A stretch of DNA of 20,081 bases from a virus: the IMG/VR virus record IMGVR_UViG_3300032088_000123, positions 1-20,081 of that record. One strand, given 5' to 3'. Under the pieces are notes generated by a model, which ran no database searches, had not been told where the DNA came from, and was given only the letters and a program-made list of their open reading frames with translations. Of the stretch, positions 14,693 to 20,081 are shown one piece after another. Positions within the stretch are counted from its first letter, which is position 1, and every line of letters begins with the position of its first letter. Position numbers and translations under genes: made by a program.

Positions 14693-17600
14693 ATGCCAAT
14701 AGCTGAAGATAGTGCTGGTGGTTCACCCGTACCCGTACCTACAGACTTAACTACAAACCTTACTGGAGAAGCAACAGGTAGTGGTACGTTAGATTACACA
14801 ACAGGCGATATAGATATTGTAGTTACTGTTGTAGATAATGGTCATAATCACATATTAGACAACATTACAGATGTGCAAGTCAATAACGCCATAAGCGGTC
14901 AGGTATTAAAGTACAATGGAAATGTATGGGTAAATGGCACAGATGAAAATGCTGGTATTACTGCACTTGTGCAGGATTTGTCACCTCAGCTTGGCGGAAA
15001 TCTTGATTTAAATAATCGGAATATCACAGGCACAGGCAATTTAGATTATACAGGAGACATTACTTTAACAGGTACTGTTGATGGTCGTAATGTATCAGTA
15101 GATGGCACAAAGCTTGACGGCATTGAACCTGGAGCTACAGCAGACCAAACAGCCGCACAAATTAAAACCGCGTATGAGAGTAATGCAAACACAAACAATT
15201 TTGCTGACGCTGATGTAAGCAAACTTAGCGGTATAGAGCCAGGTGCAACAGCAGACCAGACAGCGGCACAGATTAAAACAGCATACGAAAGCAACAGCAA
15301 CACAAACGCATTTACAGATGCTGACCACACAAAATTAGACGGAATAGAAACAGCGGCTGATGTAACAGATACAACAAATGTTGTTGCTTCACTAACCGCT
15401 GGTACAAATGTAACTATAGCGGCTGATGGTACTATATCTGCAACAGGCGGCACTAGCGGTATAGCACACGTTGTAGACGACACTTCACCCGAGCTTGGCG
15501 GCAACTTAAGTCTTAATAGCCACGATATTACAGGCACAGGTAACTTAAACTTTACAGGAAATCTAACCCTATCAGGCACAGTAGATGGCCGCGACGTAGC
15601 TGCTGATGGCACTAAACTCGATGGCATAGAAGCATCTGCTGATGTAACAGATACTGCTAACGTAACAGCCGCAGGAGCCTTAATGGATTCTGAGGTTACT
15701 AACTTAGCACAAGTCAAAGCATTTGATTCATCTGATTATGCTACTGCCGCACAAGGTACTACTGCTGATGCTGCGCTACCTAAAGCTGGCGGCACTATGA
15801 CAGGCGATATACTGTTTAACGACAGTGTTAAAGCTAAGTTTGGTACTAGCTCAGACTTACAAATCTATCACGATGGTACACACAATTGGATAAGAGATGT
15901 TGGAACAGGTGCGCTTTTCTTAGACACGAACTCAGCAATACATTTATATGCTAATGGCAGTGAAAATATGCTATATGCACAACCTAATGCGGGTGTTCAA
16001 GTATTCTATGATAACGTCAAGAAACTTGAAACAACATCTACTGGTATAGATGTAACAGGTACAGCTCAAGCCGATTTTATGAAAATTAGCACTCCCGATG
16101 CTGGTGGTTCTCCTTCAACAACCGCAATACTTGATATACATGGATATGAAGGACGTGGCGCTGGTATAAAAATTAGAGACAATGCTAATAGCGCTAGTGG
16201 TGCAAGTAATAGAGAATGGTTTGTTGGTAGTGGCTATAATCAAACTGGGTTTAATATTGGTTATTCACCTACAGGTTCGCAATCATCTTATGCCGCACAA
16301 AATAAATTAACCATTGATACGTCTGGTAACGTAGGCATAGGAACTACAAGTCCTAACCATGAGCTACATATTGAAAGCGCATCACCGACTATTCGTTTAG
16401 TTGATACTGATGGAAATAATACATTAGATATTGGACAAAGCGGTTCGGCTTGTTATGTAGATTTTGATAACACTGTAAGATTTAGGAATTTAGCTAATGT
16501 TGAAAGACTTAGGATTGATACAGGTGGTATAGATGTAACAGGTGTAACAAAGACTTCAGGTAGTGGTTACAACCCTGCTAATACGGGTTGGGCAACTAAT
16601 GCGTCACTTATTACAAGTGGTTCATATGGTGGTGGTTTAACCATGATAGATGGCAGTAATGCTTTCTCTGTTCGTGTAGATACAGGTGGCCTAGCAATGC
16701 GAATTGCACAAGGAGCTACAAGTGGTGCGCTTAATTCAGACATAGCAGTCTTTACTAATAATTCTTTAGATGTAAAACGTGATATTAATACTACAGGTAA
16801 CATTTATCTTAATAGCAGTAATCAAGACAGTCCACAAGTAGTATGGCAATCACAAGGTTATGGCGACCAATACATAGATAACTATCAAGGTAGACTAAGA
16901 GTTGTAAACTCTGGTGCTGAACAACTGAGCATTTCTCAAGGTGGTAATATGAATATCTATGGGAATTTAGATGTATCTGGTGTTATCAGATGCGTTGTAA
17001 CAAGTGCCCCTGCATGGGATACAAATACAAGGTTCTGGGGTGAAAGCGGATTTGGCGCACGTTATGATTCATACCAACACCGCTGGGATGTAGGAGTAAC
17101 ACGTACTGAGGCAATGCGTATTGACCAATCGGGTAACGTTAGTATAGCGTCAGGTGACTTACTTGTGCAAAACACATCACCTGTAATTACTTTGAAAGAT
17201 ACTGATGGAAATGCAACTACATCCACACCATATGTGCTATACCAATCATCAACAGGTTCACAACTTGGTTATATTGGTTACGGTAGTAGTAGTAATGGTA
17301 AGTTAAATATTGTTAACTCTAATAACGATGATATAACATTCTTTACTGATAACACTCAACGTATGGCAGTAACAGGTAGTGGTGTAAATGTAACAGGTGC
17401 AACTACAACTACAGGTACTAGCGGAACTTTACAATGGTCTGCGGGTACAGCAGGACAGAAGTTAGCAATATATGGCTATGATAACAGTACATTCTACCAC
17501 AGACTAGATTCAGGTAATGCTACTAATTATCAATGGGGTGCATACGATAACATTCCAATCTACACTATTACTAATAATACTATTAGGACAACACTGTTAG

Positions 17601-18697
17601 GTAATGGTAATTTTGGCGTGGGTACTACGTCACCTGCAGACAAAGTCCACGTCGAAGGCAATATATATCTTGGTAGCTCGTCTAGGTCTGTATACACAGG
17701 TGGTAGTGGTGATTTAAGATTACAAACGAATACAGGTGAAGTTAAAGTATTAACTGCGAATGGCGCAACGACTAATCTAATTACAAGCGGTACAGGTATA
17801 AATATTCCTGCTAATCTAGACGTAGGTAATGCATTAAACGTTGGTGGTGCTAGTGCAGCAGGTAGTGGCTTTATAGAATCTACTGTTGTAGGGTCTTCAC
17901 GTGCTTTACAAACTGTAGGCAATGTTAACACTACTCAGACCCATATAGGATTTGAAAATCCTTATGGTGAGATAGGTAGAATAGATGTTAGTGCATTTTC
18001 AGTAAGTTATGTAACTAGCTCAGATTATAGGCTCAAGACTGATATACAACCTATGCAAGGAAGTATTGACAGAGTAAAAGCATTGAAGCCTGTTAACTTT
18101 GAGTGGAAAGAAGACGGTACTAGGGTAGATGGTTTCTTAGCACATGAAGCACAAGAGGTAGTACCAGAAGCTATTAGTGGAGAAAAGGATGCAATGCGTG
18201 ACCAAGAGTATGTTGAGAGCGAGGCAACAGGTGACATATACACTCCTGCCGTTGACGCAACGTATGAAACAATACAAGTTGAGCTAACACCTGCTGTTGA
18301 GGCCGTTTATGAAACAGTAACAGTAGAGATAAGTCCTGCCGTAGAAGCTACATATGACGAAGATGGCAATGAACTTACCCCTGCTATTGAAGCAGTAACA
18401 GAAGAACAAGAGCAACTTGTTACACCTGCCGTTGACGCTACCTATGAGGCGCAAGAGCGAGAGCTAACTCCTGCGATTGATGAAGTAATATATAGCTCAG
18501 ATGTTGTAGAGCCAGATGAACTTGAGGAAGGTCAACTATGGCGAGAAACAACAGAAAAGGTTATGGCAACAAGGCAAGTGCCAGACTACCAAGGCATCGA
18601 CCAAAGTAAGATTGTGCCATTGCTAACATCTGCACTACAGGACGCGATTGCTAAGATTGAAGCATTAGAAACACGACTAGAGGCGTTGGAAAGTTAA
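14693..18697 (+). CDS. Tail fiber with C-terminal S74 intramolecular chaperone
   Basis: This 1334-residue protein is rich in Thr, Gly, Asn and Ser. Residues about 1-90 are likely virion-attachment sequence. Two 49-residue blocks of SP[QE]LGGNL type (97-145 and 265-313) flank two 37-residue GIEPGATADQ units (143-216). Next come FGTSSDLQIYHDGTHNWIRD (383 onward) and several beta-rich repeats with IDTSGNVGIGTTSP (near 541-554) and GVGTTSP (975-981). Such repeats build trimeric beta-helical shafts. The C-terminus carries the S74 chaperone signature SDYRLKTDIQ (S1110), with K1115 and the downstream FLAHEAQEVVPEAI. This class directs trimer folding and then cleaves itself before the Ser. The chaperone is interrupted by a 90-residue repeat array (1184-1273). 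The fiber should bind the host surface, but no receptor-binding tip can be identified by eye. Confidence 0.88.
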   Translation: MPIAEDSAGGSPVPVPTDLTTNLTGEATGSGTLDYTTGDIDIVVTVVDNGHNHILDNITDVQVNNAISGQVLKYNGNVWVNGTDENAGITALVQDLSPQLGGNLDLNNRNITGTGNLDYTGDITLTGTVDGRNVSVDGTKLDGIEPGATADQTAAQIKTAYESNANTNNFADADVSKLSGIEPGATADQTAAQIKTAYESNSNTNAFTDADHTKLDGIETAADVTDTTNVVASLTAGTNVTIAADGTISATGGTSGIAHVVDDTSPELGGNLSLNSHDITGTGNLNFTGNLTLSGTVDGRDVAADGTKLDGIEASADVTDTANVTAAGALMDSEVTNLAQVKAFDSSDYATAAQGTTADAALPKAGGTMTGDILFNDSVKAKFGTSSDLQIYHDGTHNWIRDVGTGALFLDTNSAIHLYANGSENMLYAQPNAGVQVFYDNVKKLETTSTGIDVTGTAQADFMKISTPDAGGSPSTTAILDIHGYEGRGAGIKIRDNANSASGASNREWFVGSGYNQTGFNIGYSPTGSQSSYAAQNKLTIDTSGNVGIGTTSPNHELHIESASPTIRLVDTDGNNTLDIGQSGSACYVDFDNTVRFRNLANVERLRIDTGGIDVTGVTKTSGSGYNPANTGWATNASLITSGSYGGGLTMIDGSNAFSVRVDTGGLAMRIAQGATSGALNSDIAVFTNNSLDVKRDINTTGNIYLNSSNQDSPQVVWQSQGYGDQYIDNYQGRLRVVNSGAEQLSISQGGNMNIYGNLDVSGVIRCVVTSAPAWDTNTRFWGESGFGARYDSYQHRWDVGVTRTEAMRIDQSGNVSIASGDLLVQNTSPVITLKDTDGNATTSTPYVLYQSSTGSQLGYIGYGSSSNGKLNIVNSNNDDITFFTDNTQRMAVTGSGVNVTGATTTTGTSGTLQWSAGTAGQKLAIYGYDNSTFYHRLDSGNATNYQWGAYDNIPIYTITNNTIRTTLLGNGNFGVGTTSPADKVHVEGNIYLGSSSRSVYTGGSGDLRLQTNTGEVKVLTANGATTNLITSGTGINIPANLDVGNALNVGGASAAGSGFIESTVVGSSRALQTVGNVNTTQTHIGFENPYGEIGRIDVSAFSVSYVTSSDYRLKTDIQPMQGSIDRVKALKPVNFEWKEDGTRVDGFLAHEAQEVVPEAISGEKDAMRDQEYVESEATGDIYTPAVDATYETIQVELTPAVEAVYETVTVEISPAVEATYDEDGNELTPAIEAVTEEQEQLVTPAVDATYEAQERELTPAIDEVIYSSDVVEPDELEEGQLWRETTEKVMATRQVPDYQGIDQSKIVPLLTSALQDAIAKIEALETRLEALES
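14981..15127 (+). repeat. 49-codon fiber block, copy A
   Basis: Residues 97-145 of the fiber (SPQLGGNLDLNNRNITGTGN through DGTKLDGIE). The partner at 15485-15631 has exactly the same length, with diverged codons. Confidence 0.8.
15119..15340 (+). repeat. Two tandem 111-bp fiber units
   Basis: Units start at 15119 and 15230, each 111 bases (37 residues). By eye, 31 of 37 residues match, and the first 22 are identical. Of those 22 codons, 15 differ, all synonymously. Confidence 0.85.
15485..15631 (+). repeat. 49-codon fiber block, copy B
   Basis: Residues 265-313 of the fiber (SPELGGNLSLNSHDITGTGN through DGTKLDGIE) are colinear with copy A at 14981-15127, without gaps. Confidence 0.8.
18017..18697 (+). 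other. S74 self-cleaving chaperone domain of the fiber
   Basis: The signature SSDYRLKTDI starts at residue 1109. By analogy with endosialidase chaperones, cleavage is predicted between S1109 and S1110, with the Ser-Asp dyad and K1115 as the conserved positions, releasing a 225-residue piece. VKALKPVNFEW and FLAHEAQEVVPEAI follow. The closing helix YQGIDQSKIVPLLTSALQDA with the coiled coil IAKIEALETRLEALES is typical of the family end. The usual domain has only a short loop between these two parts. Here a repeat array fills that loop. Confidence 0.85.
18242..18511 (+). repeat. Six 45-bp units (15-residue TPAV repeats) inside the S74 domain
   Basis: Units start at 18242, 18287, 18332, 18377, 18422 and 18467, exactly 45 bases apart. 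Each begins with T/S-P-A-V/I (TPAVDATYE, TPAVEAVYE, SPAVEATYD, TPAIEAVTE, TPAVDATYE, TPAIDEVIY). The units are acidic, and their codons are well diverged. Confidence 0.9.
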
Positions 18698-18701
18698 CAT
18701 C

Positions 18702-19001
18702 ATGGAAAATACAGCAAACGTAGATGTTAAGACATTATTAACTTTTTGTGCATTATTAGTTACGTTTGTTGGCGGTGTTATTGCCAGAGATAGACAGGTC
18801 TCAGCTAAGATAAGTAATGACAACTCTAAAACACATAGTCGTATAGATGATTTAAAAGATGACATGAATGAAAACTTTGCAAGGAAAGATGATGTACGTG
18901 AATCTGTTAAAAGAGTGGAGCGCAGTATTGAAAGCCTGGGCGTTGAAATGCGGCAAAACCATAAAGACCTCACTGCACTCATTATTAAGAATGAAAACTA
19001 A
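18702..19001 (+). CDS. Small membrane protein with coiled coil (lysis cassette)
   Basis: This 99-residue protein has one transmembrane segment at about residues 10-28 (KTLLTFCALLVTFVGGVIA). A charged, heptad-like helix covers the rest (RIDDLKDDMNENFARKDDVR, then ESVKRVERSIESLGVEM). No signal-peptidase site or lipobox is visible. It sits between the fiber and the endolysin and overlaps the endolysin start by 11 bases, so it is probably a lysis accessory: a holin or antiholin-like protein, or an inner-membrane spanin-like protein. One TM followed by a long soluble coil is more spanin- or XhlA-like than classic holin-like. Exact role unknown. Confidence 0.6.
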   Translation: MENTANVDVKTLLTFCALLVTFVGGVIARDRQVSAKISNDNSKTHSRIDDLKDDMNENFARKDDVRESVKRVERSIESLGVEMRQNHKDLTALIIKNEN

Positions 19002-19398
19002 ACATTACATAAAAGTCGATTGGGATAGTGACCGATGGCCTAACTTTAGTGCCAAAGAACTATCATGCAATCATTGCGGTCAATACTACCATGACCCAGA
19101 GTTTTTAGACAAACTTCAATGGGTACGCACAAAGATAGAAAAGCCGTTGCACATAAACTCTGCACATAGATGTTTTAGGCATAACCTAGCTGTTGGTGGT
19201 GTGCCAATGAGTCAGCATAGAAAACTTGCTGTAGATATATCCCTACGTAATCACAACAAAGAAGAATTAAATTTTATGTGTAAGTCTGCTGGCTTTACAG
19301 GCTTTGGTTATTATCAGACCTTTTTACACATAGATACAGGTCGCCGCCGACATTGGTTTGGCGGTGATAAGTCATTGGAGTTTTGGTCAGATGATTGA
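18991..19398 (+). CDS. M15-type peptidase endolysin (D-Ala-D-Ala carboxypeptidase-like)
   Basis: This gene encodes 135 residues from the ATG at 18991. An upstream in-frame ATG at 18868 lies deep inside the preceding gene and adds unrelated sequence, so it was rejected. The protein begins MKTKHYIKVDWDSDRWPNFS and then AKELSCNHCGQYYHDPEFLD, the usual start of small M15 phage hydrolases. Zinc-site features are INSAHRC, SQHRKLAVDI and FLHIDTGRRRHWF; the His and Asp of the second and the H-x-D of the third are the likely metal and catalytic positions. The second motif normally reads SxHxxGxAxD; here the Gly is missing and the His-Asp spacing is one residue shorter. The enzyme would cut peptidoglycan peptides for lysis. 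No signal peptide is present, so it needs a holin. Both neighbouring membrane-protein genes overlap it. Confidence 0.8.
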   Translation: MKTKHYIKVDWDSDRWPNFSAKELSCNHCGQYYHDPEFLDKLQWVRTKIEKPLHINSAHRCFRHNLAVGGVPMSQHRKLAVDISLRNHNKEELNFMCKSAGFTGFGYYQTFLHIDTGRRRHWFGGDKSLEFWSDD

Positions 19399-19966
19399 TA
19401 TTTTATCCCCTATTCTATCAACAGGCGTTGGTATCTTTGGCGCGTTCTTGCAGCGTAAGCATGAGCGCAATATGTTTAAACATGAAACAGAGCGTATGCG
19501 CGTGGAGTTTGAGCAAGAGTTAGCACTGACCGAAATGTCAATGAAAGCAAGGCGTGAAGAAACTGAGCAAGAGATTGCACTAACAGAAATTGCTGGCAAT
19601 ATATCTGCGTTTACTAACTCGCAAGATGCTGAAAACAATCTGAGTAAGATTAGATGGGGTAAGTCAATGTTAGGCGATATTGCAAACTTTATGCGCTCTA
19701 TCACCAGGCCAGGCATAACTTGGTATTTAGTTTTAATGACAAGCATACGTACTAGCGAATACTACGCTATTACAGATAAACTAACGCAAGATGTAACTAA
19801 CTTGAATGACCAGGTAGCATTAATTGGCACGGCGTTTGACCAGATGCTAGCAAATCCGTTTGACTTGGCATTAGTTAACATGACAGCAATGGTTGTTGGC
19901 TGGTGGTTTGGTAGCCGAGGTCAAAATACTAGCTATGAAGATGAGCATTACAAAAGAACTTCGTAA
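19391..19966 (+). CDS. Holin-like membrane protein (3-TM type)
   Basis: This gene encodes 191 residues from the ATG at 19391 (MIDILSPILSTGVGIFGAFL). An in-frame ATG at 19358 would add eleven residues inside the endolysin; the downstream start, with GGAG at 19377-19380, gives a clean hydrophobic N-terminus. TM1 is at about residues 4-20. A long charged coiled coil follows (about 22-85; KHERNMFKHETERMRVEFEQ onward). TM2 is near ITRPGITWYLVLMTSI, and TM3 is ALVNMTAMVVGWWFGSRG near the end. The RP..TW and GWWFGSR patterns resemble the 3-TM holin family known from gene transfer agents and marine phages. It would release the endolysin to the cell wall. Family assignment is by eye. Confidence 0.65.
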   Translation: MIDILSPILSTGVGIFGAFLQRKHERNMFKHETERMRVEFEQELALTEMSMKARREETEQEIALTEIAGNISAFTNSQDAENNLSKIRWGKSMLGDIANFMRSITRPGITWYLVLMTSIRTSEYYAITDKLTQDVTNLNDQVALIGTAFDQMLANPFDLALVNMTAMVVGWWFGSRGQNTSYEDEHYKRTS

Positions 19967-20081
19967 TGAAAACACATACAAGTATTGAACGCGCTAAAAG
20001 AATAGCAGAAGTTTGGCCTAACAGCACATCACTTGCTGATGCTATGCGTAAGGCTGGTATTAGCACAAATACAGAACGTGC
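19966..20081 (+). CDS. Start of an HTH-like gene (3' truncated)
   Basis: An ATG in a TAATG overlap with the holin stop opens a frame that runs off the window end, giving 38 full residues. It reads MKTHTSIERAKRIAEVWPNS and then TSLADAMRKAGISTNTERA. The segment SLADAMRKAGISTNTE has the shape of a helix-turn-helix (helix, turn at AGIS, second helix), as in small DNA-binding proteins, terminase small subunits and some homing endonuclease tails. Coupling to the lysis genes is unusual for a regulator. Which of these it is cannot be decided from the fragment. Confidence 0.5.
   Translation, partial: MKTHTSIERAKRIAEVWPNSTSLADAMRKAGISTNTER

Noticed and set aside
15046-15717. 223-aa reading frame on the minus strand opposite the tail fiber
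   Set aside because: Its Val/Ser/Ala-rich repeats are the reverse complement of the fiber repeats; no ribosome binding site or domain supports a gene.
18868-18990. Longer N-terminus of the endolysin from the ATG at 18868
   Set aside because: The extra 41 residues lie in another frame of the TM/coiled-coil gene and do not resemble M15 enzymes; the ATG at 18991 gives the normal family start.

Overview
The window is a stretch of tailed-phage DNA (Caudoviricetes) with a short-tailed, podovirus-type morphogenesis module. All genes run on the + strand in one tightly packed series, and most junctions are overlaps (TAATG, ATGA) or gaps of a few bases. There is no gene-free stretch over 60 bases, no tRNA or rRNA, no CRISPR array, no integrase, no transposase and no bacterial housekeeping gene. 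There is also no tape-measure, sheath or tail-tube gene. Instead, a P22-like order is seen: terminase, portal, scaffold, coat, adaptor, nozzle, ejection proteins, fiber, lysis. The low-GC, Asn/Lys-rich coding and the style of the tail fiber (blocks such as FGTSSDLQIYHDG and GIGTTSP) suggest a marine phage, perhaps of an alphaproteobacterium and resembling the podoviruses of SAR11/SAR116-type hosts. That host guess is inference only.

Layout. Bases 2-715 encode the nuclease half of the large terminase, cut by the window edge. Bases 715-4961 hold the portal, an 80-aa protein, a scaffold-like protein with an acidic start and a basic end, and an HK97-fold coat protein of the SU10/DUF5309 type. A strong RNA hairpin follows the coat gene at 4976-5001. 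Bases 5018-8867 hold two small head proteins, a head-tail adaptor, two small fiber-like proteins (one with NVTG repeats, one with an Ig-like domain), the tail nozzle (P22 gp10 / T7 gp12 role) and a 69-aa protein. Bases 8852-14681 hold a GNAT-like protein, three large ejection-type proteins and a small basic protein. The largest ejection protein, 868 aa, carries an N-terminal peptidoglycan-hydrolase-like domain and a perfect 12-bp minisatellite. Bases 14693-18697 encode a 1334-aa fiber ending in a self-cleaving S74 intramolecular chaperone. Bases 18702-19966 form a lysis cassette: a TM/coiled-coil protein, an M15-type peptidase endolysin and a holin-like 3-TM protein. A truncated HTH-like gene begins at 19966.

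Together these genes package DNA (terminase, portal), build the shell (scaffold, coat), close it and form the short tail (adaptor, nozzle), deliver DNA through the envelope (ejection proteins with a wall-degrading domain), bind the host (fiber) and lyse it. I saw no clear new defence or regulatory system. The most unusual signals are in the repeats. A six-unit, exactly 45-bp-periodic TPAV array sits inside the fiber chaperone domain. A 111-bp fiber duplication is protein-identical over its first 22 codons, yet 15 of those codons differ synonymously. A codon-identical 12-bp minisatellite lies in an ejection protein. Apart from repeats, the endolysin has a non-canonical M15 zinc motif, and base composition drops across two ejection-protein genes.
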